A stretch of DNA of 13,345 bases from Nitrososphaerota archaeon (GCA_020053155.1 JAGVNS010000133.1:1-13345); one strand, 5' to 3'. Counted from the stretch's first letter, positions 1 through 6,680 are shown. Translations and numbers: made by a program. The notes: generated by a model not told the origin, from the sequence alone.

Positions 1-164
1 ATGGCCTCGAAATGAAACCGGGAAAAAAAACCGATGACACCCCCATCTTGTGGGTATGCATAGGAAACGGCCGTGATGCCCACCCCCACCAGAAAGAGCA
101 AAATCATGATGCCCCAAATAAACACTTTTCTCCGGGTAGAAAGGCCCAATTCAAGTTGTTTCAT
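1..164 (-). CDS. Divergent single-pass membrane protein, partial (runs off left edge)
   Basis: An open minus-strand frame runs from an ATG at 164 to the window edge without a stop (54 codons visible). The product starts MKQLELGLSTRRK and continues into one strongly hydrophobic segment at about residues 14-37 (VFIWGIMILLFLVGVGITAV), preceded by basic residues RRK, so it looks like an N-in signal anchor or uncleaved signal peptide with the rest of the protein outside. In-frame ATGs also exist at 188 and 185, but those starts would put the operator-like repeats inside the gene. ATG 164 lies about 30 bp from the centre of the shared TATA-like box and has no Shine-Dalgarno, which fits leaderless translation. 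I do not recognise the family. Because it shares its promoter with the copper operon, an envelope copper function is a reasonable inference, but nothing in the visible part binds metal. Confidence 0.6.
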   Translation of the reverse strand, partial: MKQLELGLSTRRKVFIWGIMILLFLVGVGITAVSYAYPQDGGVIGFFSRFHFEA

Positions 165-207
165 AATAATGAAACATTGTTTCATCATAGTATATATATT
201 GTTTCAC
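157..207. promoter_or_regulatory. Divergent copper-operon promoter with TGTTTCAT-type operator array
   Basis: TGTTTCAT occurs at 157-164 and 178-185, its reverse complement ATGAAACA at 169-176, and a one-mismatch copy TGTTTCAC at 200-207. The same-orientation copies are 21-22 bp apart (two helical turns). The 169-185 unit is a perfect 8+1+8 palindrome. An alternating TATATATAT tract (191-199) sits between the last two copies and can serve as TATA box in both directions, so a repressor bound here would block TBP access for both the leftward membrane gene and the rightward copper operon. The regulator is not encoded in this window as far as I can see. That it responds to copper is inferred from the genes controlled. 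Confidence 0.65.
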
Positions 208-227
208 CCCCGTTAGGTGGTAATCCC

Positions 228-656
228 ATGAATAACCTTCTCATCGTAGCGTTATTGACCGGTTTGACCATTGCAGGTTTTGTCTTCATCATGGAGGCGG
301 GAGCCCATCCCTCCGCAAGGGAAAAAACAATTGGTACTCCCCCCATTCCCTCGGGTTTGGGAAATCTGGCTCCCATGGTGGATGGGAAACAGGACATTTA
401 TCTCAAAGCCACAAAATACGGGACGTATTCTCCCAGTTCTTTGAAAGTGAAAAAAGGGATTCCCGTGCGCATCCATTATTCCGCAGACGAAGGGGCGGGA
501 TGCGGGAGGGAAGTCATTTTCGACGAATTCAAGATACGAAAACTGGCCCCTTCCCAAGGGGAAGCACTCATTGAGTTCACCCCGCAAAAGACGGGAAAAT
601 TCCCATTTCATTGCTCCATGAGAATGTTCAATGGCATCATCGAGGTAGTTGCATGA
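228..656 (+). CDS. Membrane-anchored cupredoxin-domain protein
   Basis: First gene of the copper operon, 142 residues. The start at 228 is preceded by AGGTGG (215-220) with 7 nt spacing; the frame is open further upstream, but that part overlaps the divergent promoter and looks non-coding. Residues 3-22 form a hydrophobic signal anchor. After a Pro/Gly linker, residues 57-141 form a beta-rich cupredoxin-like fold with the usual T-Y-SP...KVKKG-PV pattern. Likely copper ligands are C92 (AGCGRE), H128, C129 and M133 in FHCSMRMFNG, resembling the C-x-M type-1-like site of small cupredoxins found beside CopA ATPases. The domain is predicted to face outside and to bind copper there. The stop overlaps the next start by ATGA, implying coupled translation with the CopZ-like protein. 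Confidence 0.85.
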   Translation: MNNLLIVALLTGLTIAGFVFIMEAGAHPSAREKTIGTPPIPSGLGNLAPMVDGKQDIYLKATKYGTYSPSSLKVKKGIPVRIHYSADEGAGCGREVIFDEFKIRKLAPSQGEALIEFTPQKTGKFPFHCSMRMFNGIIEVVA

Positions 657-850
657 AAAAAACGCTCAAAATTAAGGATATGCACTGTTCGAGCTGTGAA
701 ATCCTGCTGAAGGAAGCCATTGAAGAAACGGGAACGAAAGTGGTTTCCACTAACCACACCAAAGGGGAAATAGTCGTGGACATGAAGGACGAAAAAGAGA
801 TGGTTCCCGTGAAAAAGGCCATCGAAAAAGAAGGATATTCAGTGGCGTAA
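653..850 (+). CDS. copZ: CopZ-like HMA-domain copper chaperone
   Basis: A 65-residue single-domain heavy-metal-associated (HMA) protein. The metal motif is MHCSSC at residues 10-15 (M-x-C-x-x-C), the standard Cu(I) site on the beta1-alpha1 loop, and the terminal KEGYSV matches the end of the ferredoxin-like fold. Members carry Cu(I) in the cytoplasm and pass it to the HMA domain of CopA or to regulators. The ATG overlaps the cupredoxin stop (ATGA), with GAGGT at 642-646 at 6 nt spacing. The acidic-basic composition and absence of a signal peptide agree with a cytosolic protein. Its position between a cupredoxin and CopA makes copper far more likely than zinc or mercury, though metal choice cannot be read from the motif alone. 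Confidence 0.9.
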   Translation: MKKTLKIKDMHCSSCEILLKEAIEETGTKVVSTNHTKGEIVVDMKDEKEMVPVKKAIEKEGYSVA

Positions 851-865
851 AGGAGGGAAAATGGA

Positions 866-1789
866 ATGACGCATACGATTGAGCTGCCCATCCGAAACGT
901 CTCCTGCGAAGCGTGTGAGAAAGTCATCGGACGGATTTTACGAAAGTTTTCCCACGCCAAAATAGAATCCGTTTCTGCCGATGCCCAAACGCTCACATTC
1001 ACGTGTGAAGAGAAGGACACGGATACGATCAAAGCAAAACTGCGCGAATACAACTATTTGGACGAAGAAAAGGATTCAAGACCCCACTTCTCCTACATCG
1101 CACACCAGGTCATCGCCAACACCCCCGGCTTCGAGGCCGAACACCAATTGCTCACCCACACGCTTGGATTGGCCGGCCTTTTATTTTTGACCCTGGGGCT
1201 CTCCTATATGGCATGGTTCAGCCAAAATGAATTGTTCATCAAAATCTGGCCCGTTTTGGCGCTGGTTCCGTTAGGGATAGCCCTGAACGCGGGTTCCCTC
1301 ATTCATGTCAGGCATTTACGCCACCACTTCAACTGCACCAATGGGATGATGGCGGGGATGACCATTGGAATGATGTCGGGATTCATGAGCGGGGCGATTC
1401 TAGGCGCCACCAATGGAATGTTCGTGGGTTCCATTATTGGAATGGCCATAGGCATGAGTGCCAGCGCCTACGCGGTGAGAAAAGCTGGAATCATGGGCAT
1501 TCTGGAAGGACTCATGGCGGGGCTCATGGCAGGAACCATGGGGGCCATGCTCTCCGTGATGATGCTTTCTGACAACCTCATGGCATTCTTGTACCTCCTA
1601 TTCGGGGCGTGCACTCTCATTTTAGGGGGAATGAGCTACTTCATCGTAAAAGAAATAGGCCCCATCCAGGACGAACGGAAAAATGTTGGATTTATTCCCC
1701 TCGCCATCATCAGCGTTCTCGTGTTGCTCATTTTCCTCGCCCTCATCGTGTGGGGACCCAAATCCTCCCTCGCATGGGGGTCGTTGTGA
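866..1789 (+). CDS. HMA domain fused to Met/Gly-rich multi-pass membrane domain, putative copper membrane protein
   Basis: 307 residues. A divergent HMA domain covers residues about 4-65 with NVSCEACEK (C14-x-x-C17, lacking the usual Met two residues before). After a His-rich stretch at 147-157 (HVRHLRHHFNC) comes a membrane region. Hydrophobic spans are near 97-118, 126-147, 159-180, 182-203, 208-232, 237-261 and 276-297. The central spans are extraordinarily rich in Met and Gly, for example MMAGMTIGMMSGFMSG (161-176) and a second TNGM-containing block at 182-197. Met thioethers inside membrane helices are typical Cu(I) ligands, so a Cu(I)-binding or transport role is inferred. I recall similar HMA plus Met/Gly-rich membrane proteins in microbial genomes but know no assigned function. 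The Shine-Dalgarno AGGAGGG (851-857) is 8 nt from ATG 866; an out-of-frame ATG at 861 gives only two codons and is ignored. It reaches TGA 1789, just before copA. Confidence 0.75.
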   Translation: MTHTIELPIRNVSCEACEKVIGRILRKFSHAKIESVSADAQTLTFTCEEKDTDTIKAKLREYNYLDEEKDSRPHFSYIAHQVIANTPGFEAEHQLLTHTLGLAGLLFLTLGLSYMAWFSQNELFIKIWPVLALVPLGIALNAGSLIHVRHLRHHFNCTNGMMAGMTIGMMSGFMSGAILGATNGMFVGSIIGMAIGMSASAYAVRKAGIMGILEGLMAGLMAGTMGAMLSVMMLSDNLMAFLYLLFGACTLILGGMSYFIVKEIGPIQDERKNVGFIPLAIISVLVLLIFLALIVWGPKSSLAWGSL

Positions 1790-1791
1790 GG

Positions 1792-3984
1792 ATGAAGAAA
1801 ATAGAGATGGCCATCGACGGAATGCACTGCGCCAGCTGTGCAATACTGATTACCAAATCCCTGGAAAAGGTTGCGGGAGTCAAAACCGCAAACGTGAATT
1901 ATGGAACCCAAAAAGCGCGGGTGGAGTATGATGAAAAGCAGACCAATGAAAATGACCTCATCGAAGCCGTAAAAAAAAGAGGGTATTCCGCCACCATGGA
2001 CGTTTCCACGCAACGGGAGCAGGAGATCCGCGCCAAAGAGATAGGGGAGCTGAAACACCAGCTCATCCTCGGAACGATTCTCAGTCTTCCCGCCCTCCTG
2101 ATAGGAATGATTTTCATTGACTTTCCCTTGCGGGAATGGGTACTCTTTGTCCTCGCCACTCCCGTGCAGTTCTATGTGGGGAGGCATTTCTATTTGGGGG
2201 CATGGACGGCCTTGCAGAACAAGACCGCGAGCATGGACACGCTCATCGCGCTCGGAACAAGCGCGGCATACTTTTACAGCGTGGCCACCTTTCTCGGGTT
2301 GGGGGAGGAGCAATATTTTGAAGTGGGGGCCGTGCTCATCACATTAGTGATTTTAGGAAAATATTTGGAAGCCCTCGCGAAGCGAAAAACCAGCGAAGCG
2401 ATACGAAAGCTTATGGATTTGTCTCCCAAAATGGCCCGGGTTGTGCGTGGAAAAAAAGAAGTGGAAATTCCCGTGGCCCAAGTGCAACTGAACGATTTGA
2501 TTGTCGTGCGCCCCGGAGAACGCGTTCCCGTGGACGGGGTGATTGTGGACGGGCAAACCAGCCTGGATGAGAGCATGATTACGGGAGAGAGCATTCCCTC
2601 GGAAAAGAAAAAAGGAGATACGGTAATTGGAGGAACGATTAATTTGAACGGGAGCATCACATTTAAGGCCGTTGGAATAGGAAAAAATACCGTGCTCGCG
2701 CGTATTGTGCAGTTAGTGGAGGACGCACAAGGGAGCAAGGCCGACATCCAGCGTTTTGCGGACCAGATATCGGCGGTGTTCGTTCCCATTGTCATCGTCA
2801 TCGCACTGATTACGTTTATCGGGTGGTTGACCCTTGGACAGGCCCCCTTGGCGTTTGCATTAGTTACCAGTGTTTCCGTCCTCGTGATTGCCTGCCCGTG
2901 CGCCCTCGGACTCGCCACCCCCACGGCCATCATGGTGGGAACGGGAGTGGGGGCGGAAAAAGGAATATTAATCAAAGGGGCGGAAGCATTGGAGACGATG
3001 CACGCCATCGACACCCTCCTGTTCGACAAGACAGGAACCATCACGCAGGGGAAACCCCAAGTAACGGATGTCTGGTTCGCCCCCAAATTGCGAGAAAAAG
3101 AAGTGTTAGGTTTGCTGCGCGGGCTCGAGGAAAAATCCGAACACCCTCTGGCGCAGGCCGTCGTGCAATTCGTCCAAGCCAAAAACATTCCCTCGATTAG
3201 AATGGATTCATTCAACGCCCTGTTCGGAAAAGGAGTCGTTGGAAAACACGGCCGTGTGGAATACCGCTTGGGAAACATCCGGTGGATGGAAGAAAAAAGG
3301 ATTTCCCTGCGCGAACACGAAGAGACGATTGAGACGTGGGAAAACAATGGAAAAACGGTCGTGGTGTTGACCAGCGGGAAAAAAGTATTGGCCATTTTGG
3401 GAATTGCAGATGTGCTGAAAGCGAGTGCCATCCGAACCGTGGCCGAATTGAAACGAATGAATAAGGAAGTGTGGATGATTACGGGAGATAATGAACGCAC
3501 CGCCAATGCCATCGCGAAGCAAGCGGGAATTATTCATGTTTTTGCGCACGTCCTCCCTGAACAAAAAGCCCAATACGTGAAAAAGCTCCAAGCGAAAGGG
3601 AAAAAGGTCGCATTTGTGGGAGACGGAATCAATGATGCCCCCGCCCTCGCGCAGGCCGATTTGGGAATCGCCATGGGAAGCGGAACGGATATTGCGATAG
3701 AGGCGGGAGACATTGTTCTCATGAAAGGAAACCCCTATGACGTGGTGAATGCCCTCCACTTGGGAAAAGCCACGATGGGAAAAATAAAACAGGGAATGTT
3801 CTGGGCCCTCGTATATAACGTTTTAGGCATCCCCATCGCAGCCGGAATCCTCTATCCTTTTACGGGATGGCTGCTCTCCCCCATCATCGCGGGGGGCGCT
3901 ATGGCCCTGAGCAGCGTGTCCGTGGTGACGAATGCATTGTTATTACGGGGGATAAAACTGGACCAAACGGAGGAAAAAAGATGA
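1792..3984 (+). CDS. copA: Copper-exporting P1B-type ATPase
   Basis: 730 residues, normal for a CopA with one HMA domain. Visible elements in order: HMA site MHCASC (11-16); first membrane helices from about residue 90 to 195; actuator TGES (264-267); membrane metal site CPC (368-370) in ACPCALGLATPTA; phosphorylation site DKTGT with D412; nucleotide-binding HP (451-452); hinge TGDN (564-567) and GDGINDAP (610-617); and the helix 7 and 8 signatures YN (675-676) and MALSS (704-708) typical of the Cu+ (1B-1) subtype. It couples ATP hydrolysis to Cu(I) export from the cytoplasm and should receive Cu(I) from the upstream CopZ. ATG 1792 is chosen by homology of the HMA domain; GTG 1786 and ATG 1774 are in-frame alternatives adding only a few residues, and no clean Shine-Dalgarno decides. 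It overlaps the next gene by ATGA. Confidence 0.95.
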   Translation: MKKIEMAIDGMHCASCAILITKSLEKVAGVKTANVNYGTQKARVEYDEKQTNENDLIEAVKKRGYSATMDVSTQREQEIRAKEIGELKHQLILGTILSLPALLIGMIFIDFPLREWVLFVLATPVQFYVGRHFYLGAWTALQNKTASMDTLIALGTSAAYFYSVATFLGLGEEQYFEVGAVLITLVILGKYLEALAKRKTSEAIRKLMDLSPKMARVVRGKKEVEIPVAQVQLNDLIVVRPGERVPVDGVIVDGQTSLDESMITGESIPSEKKKGDTVIGGTINLNGSITFKAVGIGKNTVLARIVQLVEDAQGSKADIQRFADQISAVFVPIVIVIALITFIGWLTLGQAPLAFALVTSVSVLVIACPCALGLATPTAIMVGTGVGAEKGILIKGAEALETMHAIDTLLFDKTGTITQGKPQVTDVWFAPKLREKEVLGLLRGLEEKSEHPLAQAVVQFVQAKNIPSIRMDSFNALFGKGVVGKHGRVEYRLGNIRWMEEKRISLREHEETIETWENNGKTVVVLTSGKKVLAILGIADVLKASAIRTVAELKRMNKEVWMITGDNERTANAIAKQAGIIHVFAHVLPEQKAQYVKKLQAKGKKVAFVGDGINDAPALAQADLGIAMGSGTDIAIEAGDIVLMKGNPYDVVNALHLGKATMGKIKQGMFWALVYNVLGIPIAAGILYPFTGWLLSPIIAGGAMALSSVSVVTNALLLRGIKLDQTEEKR

Positions 3985-4226
3985 AACACGAAAAGGAAAT
4001 GAGATTGAACGTTCCCGCCTTTGGGATTGCGGGAGGAATCCTGGGACTCGCCATGGGTTTTCTTATGGGCGGAGCGGGAATGATGGGCAGCGGCTTTACG
4101 GGATATGGAATGATGGGTGGAATAGGGGGTGGTGGAGGATTGGGAGTGTGGATGGGAATATACATCGCCATCGCATCAGGAATATTCGCCGCGCTCTACA
4201 ATTGGCTAAGTGAACGAATGGGGTAA
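3981..4226 (+). CDS. Small Gly/Met-rich two-helix membrane protein
   Basis: 81 residues, start overlapping the copA stop (ATGA) with GGAGG at 3969-3973 and 7 nt spacing, so clearly translated as part of the copper operon. A basic N-terminus (MKHEKEMRLN) is followed by hydrophobic residues 11-34, then a loop with MMGSGFTGYGMMGGIGGGGG-type composition (34-53), and a second hydrophobic segment at 54-75 ending in NWLSERMG. There is no Cys or conserved enzymatic motif; the nine Met residues, three in the first helix and four in two MM pairs beside it, are the only obvious metal ligands. It may be an accessory or binding subunit of the copper exporter, or a stabiliser of the Met/Gly-rich membrane protein two genes upstream. 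I do not recognise a named family. Confidence 0.75.
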   Translation: MKHEKEMRLNVPAFGIAGGILGLAMGFLMGGAGMMGSGFTGYGMMGGIGGGGGLGVWMGIYIAIASGIFAALYNWLSERMG

Positions 4227-4233
4227 AAAAAAA

Positions 4234-4371
4234 ATGCCTCACCCTTGCCCCATTTGCGGTCTTTCATATCTTGAAAAAGAGTGGGCCCAAAAATGCCAAG
4301 AATGGTGCCGGACGCATAAAACGTGCAACATTGAAATCATCCGGCACGCCATTCAAACGGCTGAAAAATAA
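4234..4371 (+). CDS. 45-residue Cys/His-rich small protein ending the copper operon
   Basis: A short ORF starting 8 nt after the previous stop. The product begins MPHPCPICGLSYLEKEW and contains C5, C8, C21, C25, H28, C31 and H38, plus a C-terminal CNIEIIRHAI. The CPxCG knuckle followed by W-A-x-K-C-x-x-W-C-x-x-H-x-x-C-N is a dense, ordered Cys/His pattern that is very unlikely by chance. I recall similar tiny proteins beside copper ATPases in archaea and bacteria, but know no published function. Zn or Cu(I) binding is inferred. A G-run (4220-4223) 10 nt upstream is a weak Shine-Dalgarno, and coupling with the preceding stop is likely. It ends two bases before the convergent CDGSH gene. Confidence 0.75.
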   Translation: MPHPCPICGLSYLEKEWAQKCQEWCRTHKTCNIEIIRHAIQTAEK

Positions 4372-4373
4372 CC

Positions 4374-4565
4374 TCACATTTCCGTGCGCGTTCCGTCCGG
4401 GTGATAAAGGTACAATTTCCCGTCCTTTTCATCCGTCGTTTTCTTGTGCGAACCGTCGCAGAAAGGCTTGTTCTTGCTCAACCCGCACATGCACATCCAC
4501 TTGCTCTCATTCCCCACCTTTATTTCCAACGGCTGTTGGGCCGTTTTAATGATAATCCGTGCCAT
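4374..4565 (-). CDS. CDGSH-type [2Fe-2S] iron-sulfur protein
   Basis: 63 residues. The complete CDGSH signature C-x-C-x2-S-x3-P-x-C-D-G-x-H is present: C25, C27, S30, P34, C36, D37, G38 and H40. Those three Cys and one His bind a redox-active, labile [2Fe-2S] cluster in the mitoNEET-like family; prokaryotic members are small soluble proteins proposed to act in cluster transfer or redox sensing. The N-terminal ARIIIKTAQQPLEIKV is a strand pair common in this family. No membrane segment is present. It faces the copper operon tail to tail (2 bp apart). A GGGGG-T run at 4580-4575 (minus) could be its ribosome-binding site. The exact cellular role cannot be deduced. Confidence 0.92.
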   Translation of the reverse strand: MARIIIKTAQQPLEIKVGNESKWMCMCGLSKNKPFCDGSHKKTTDEKDGKLYLYHPDGTRTEM

Positions 4566-4608
4566 ACGTGAAAAACCCCCATTGAATAAAAAAGATATTG
4601 GACGTACG

Positions 4609-4618
4609 ATATTTAAAT
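4609..4618 (-). promoter_or_regulatory. TATA-like box of the CDGSH gene
   Basis: ATTTAAATAT on the minus strand lies in the 81-bp gap between the HAD-family gene end (4647) and the CDGSH start (4565). Its centre is about 48 nt upstream of the ATG, predicting a short leader of about 20 nt that contains the G-run ribosome-binding site at 4580-4575. This indicates transcription of the CDGSH gene separate from the upstream operon. Confidence 0.45.
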
Positions 4619-4646
4619 GGAGCGGAAAAAAAGAAACAAAGAAATG

Positions 4647-5267
4647 CTATTCCAAATCCAAAAGAAATCGATGCAATTGCTTTTCCCCTTTCAACGTGAC
4701 GCTTCTCCATCCATGCAATGCCGCCCCCCACGTGTTAAACCACAAATCGTCCACAAAAACGATGTGGTCTTTTCGTGTATGAAGTTTCTTTTCCAATGCG
4801 ACATACGCAGAAGGAAAGGGCTTCATGAGGCCGGTTTCGCACGAAAGAAAAACTTCATCAAAAAAAGAAAAATGACCCATTTTTCGGTGAAAGGCCGCTT
4901 GTGCAGTATTCATGTCGGAAAGAATGGCCAGTTTCCACCCTCCCTTTTTGAGGTGCTTCAATTGCGCCACAATGGCAGGAGAAATGGTTCCGCGGTGGGC
5001 GTATCGCTTCATGACCCAATCATTAAATTCTTTTTGCGTGAGGGGGCGGTCCAACACTTCCTCATAAAATGATTTGGCCGAACGCTTCCCCCGTTGCGCG
5101 GAGGGAAGCTGAATGAGCCAGCGCAAATAGAGCAAAAACACCGGCTGATGAGTTTGGCGCGCAAGCTGGCTTAGAATCCATTTTTCGGAAGAGGGAATCA
5201 ATACCCCGTGCACATCCAAAACCAACCAAAATGGACGCTCAATCGGCTTGGTCGTTTTCTTTCGCAT
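4647..5267 (-). CDS. HAD-superfamily hydrolase with DxH variant first motif
   Basis: 206 residues with the four HAD motifs. Motif I is VLDVHGVL (nucleophile D18, with H20 where most phosphatases carry Asp), motif II LSD (S117), motif III Lys K149 in GLMKPFPSAY, motif IV FVDD (D173, D174). A helical cap lies at about residues 25-100. These enzymes usually hydrolyse phosphoesters through an aspartyl-phosphate; replacement of the second Asp, the general acid/base, suggests either altered chemistry or a specialised subfamily like other HAD members with non-Asp there. The substrate is unknown. The start at 5267 overlaps the stop of the upstream PUA gene by 29 nt, and it is the only good start before motif I. 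It is the last gene of the RNA-methyltransferase operon. Confidence 0.85.
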   Translation of the reverse strand: MRKKTTKPIERPFWLVLDVHGVLIPSSEKWILSQLARQTHQPVFLLYLRWLIQLPSAQRGKRSAKSFYEEVLDRPLTQKEFNDWVMKRYAHRGTISPAIVAQLKHLKKGGWKLAILSDMNTAQAAFHRKMGHFSFFDEVFLSCETGLMKPFPSAYVALEKKLHTRKDHIVFVDDLWFNTWGAALHGWRSVTLKGEKQLHRFLLDLE

Positions 5268-5721
5268 GATGGGTAGGGGGGAGATTGGGGATTAAATGGT
5301 TACGGGTCAATTGAGCCGAGCCAATGACTTTGCCCCCTACTAATGAAACCGCCACAAACCCATCCGAAAGGACATGGGAGCAATCCACTTCCTCTCTTCC
5401 AAACTTTTTTCGGGCGAAAAAGAAATCGACTTGATTGGGAAGGATAATCATGCTATTCTGCCGAATGTTCCCCCCCAGGAGTGTGATAAAATTGCTGGTG
5501 GGTTCAAAGGTGGAAGCGTTGGAAAAAACCAACAGCCCCATTGAAAAAATATTAAGGGAGGGGGAAAATTCTCCCTCCCACTCTTTTGTCACCACAAACA
5601 CGCTTTCTTTATGTCGAATCCACCGCCAGTCCTTCATGACTACATAGGAAATACCATAGCGCGATTGCAGGTAGTTCGTGAATCGCCGACTTTCAACAGG
5701 GGAACAGAATGGAATTTTCAT
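5239..5721 (-). CDS. PUA-domain protein associated with NOL1/NOP2/Sun methyltransferase
   Basis: 160 residues. The N-terminal half (E10-SRRFTNYLQSRYGIS) resembles the pre-PUA part of ribosome-biogenesis proteins; the C-terminal half ends in a PUA-like pattern, SDGFVAVSLVGGKVIGSAQL, with the typical hydrophobic strand plus G-K-V-x-G. In archaea a stand-alone protein of this size with a PUA domain is grouped with the NOL1/NOP2/fmu methyltransferases (COG3270 as I recall), corresponding to the C-terminal extension found fused in some bacterial RsmF enzymes. Its ATG overlaps the methyltransferase stop (ATGA), which strongly supports joint action: it probably helps present the RNA substrate. Assignment rests on domain pattern and operon position, not on a catalytic residue. 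Confidence 0.7.
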   Translation of the reverse strand: MKIPFCSPVESRRFTNYLQSRYGISYVVMKDWRWIRHKESVFVVTKEWEGEFSPSLNIFSMGLLVFSNASTFEPTSNFITLLGGNIRQNSMIILPNQVDFFFARKKFGREEVDCSHVLSDGFVAVSLVGGKVIGSAQLTRNHLIPNLPPTHHAKENDQAD

Positions 5722-6656
5722 TTTGCTTCCCCCTTTACTAATTTAGCCAGAAAAAAAGACTGAGTGTTCGTATCGTGCGGGTAAAGTCGGTGGGCGCGCT
5801 CCATTCCCGTTGAAAACGTTCGGTTGCGAAATTGGCTCAAACCCTGCCGGGTTTTGAGTCCGGGAAGCGAAATGGGGACCATTTTCATTTCAGGGTGTTC
5901 ATGCCCGAGTGTGGTTAGGACGCCCTCACACTCTTCTGGGGAGAGAGTGCAGACGGAATACACCAATTCTCCGCCTACTTTTAACAAATCAGCCGCTTTG
6001 AGAATGAGTTTGGTTTGAAGCTGGGCTTTATGCACTACATATTTTTCGGACCAGCTCTGAAGGGTTTGGGTTTTTTTACGAAGCAACCCCTCTCCTGAAC
6101 ACGGGGCATCCAGAAGAATTTTATCAAATTGAAGGGAGGGGGGAAGGGTTAATGCATCCTGGAGGGAAATGGCGGTGTTAACCACCCCCGCGCGTCCGAG
6201 CATGAAACGCAAGGCTTTGGCGCGCTCTTTATTGGGTTCACACGCCAATACTTTTCCTGTGTTTTTCATCCCACTCGCAAGCTGAATGGTTTTGTTTCCG
6301 GGAGCCGCGGCCATGTCGAGAACGGTCTCTCCTGGAAGAGGGTGTAAAACGGACGCAGGCAGTTGCGACGCAAACTCTTGGGGGTGAAAAAATCCTGCTT
6401 GAACCTCCCACCACCCCCCTAAAAGGGAAGGGACGTTTTCTAAAAAAAAAGTTTCTTCAAAATGGGGGGGTTGCGTAAACGACACCCCTCGCTCAGTCAA
6501 ACGTCCCTTTACCCATTCCACATCGGCCTTCAACGTATTCACGTGAAGTGTTTTGGGAAAACGCGTTTTGGACACGCGACAAAAGGAGTCAAAGTCCTCT
6601 TTCTCAGGGAGTAGCTCTCGATAGCGCTCCAAGAGGCGGGGAGAAAACGTTGGCAT
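5718..6656 (-). CDS. NOL1/NOP2/Sun-family RNA m5C methyltransferase
   Basis: 312 residues from ATG 6656. SAM-binding motif I is VLDMAAAPGNKT (112-123); motif IV DAPCSGEG carries C186 and motif VI YSVCTLSPEE carries the catalytic C236; the family C-terminal FSTGMERAHRLYPHDTNTQ is intact. The enzyme transfers methyl to C5 of cytosine in tRNA or rRNA through a covalent Cys adduct; archaeal relatives modify tRNA positions 48/49 or rRNA, and the sequence alone does not tell which. The frame is open for 34 more codons upstream, but these cross a low-complexity region and the promoter, whereas ATG 6656 gives the family N-terminus and lies about 28 nt from a TATA-like box. First gene of a three-gene operon. 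Confidence 0.92.
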   Translation of the reverse strand: MPTFSPRLLERYRELLPEKEDFDSFCRVSKTRFPKTLHVNTLKADVEWVKGRLTERGVSFTQPPHFEETFFLENVPSLLGGWWEVQAGFFHPQEFASQLPASVLHPLPGETVLDMAAAPGNKTIQLASGMKNTGKVLACEPNKERAKALRFMLGRAGVVNTAISLQDALTLPPSLQFDKILLDAPCSGEGLLRKKTQTLQSWSEKYVVHKAQLQTKLILKAADLLKVGGELVYSVCTLSPEECEGVLTTLGHEHPEMKMVPISLPGLKTRQGLSQFRNRTFSTGMERAHRLYPHDTNTQSFFLAKLVKGEAK

Positions 6657-6680
6657 GAATAAAAAAGGAAAGGGACCCCT

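Noticed and set aside
12..227. Upstream extension of the cupredoxin frame (start at 12)
   Set aside because: It crosses the operator array and the divergent gene, its product has low-quality composition, and ATG 228 has a good Shine-Dalgarno and a proper signal anchor.
1636..2313. 225-codon antisense frame across the HMA-membrane gene and copA
   Set aside because: It spans two real genes on the other strand, with His/Gly/Arg-rich shadow composition and no domain.
2274..3512. 412-codon antisense frame opposite copA
   Set aside because: It lies wholly within the certain copA gene, is Ser/Thr/Pro-rich shadow composition, and shows no recognisable domain.
3208..3759. 183-codon antisense frame inside copA
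   Set aside because: It is a shadow of the conserved phosphorylation and hinge domains; no ribosome-binding site or family features.
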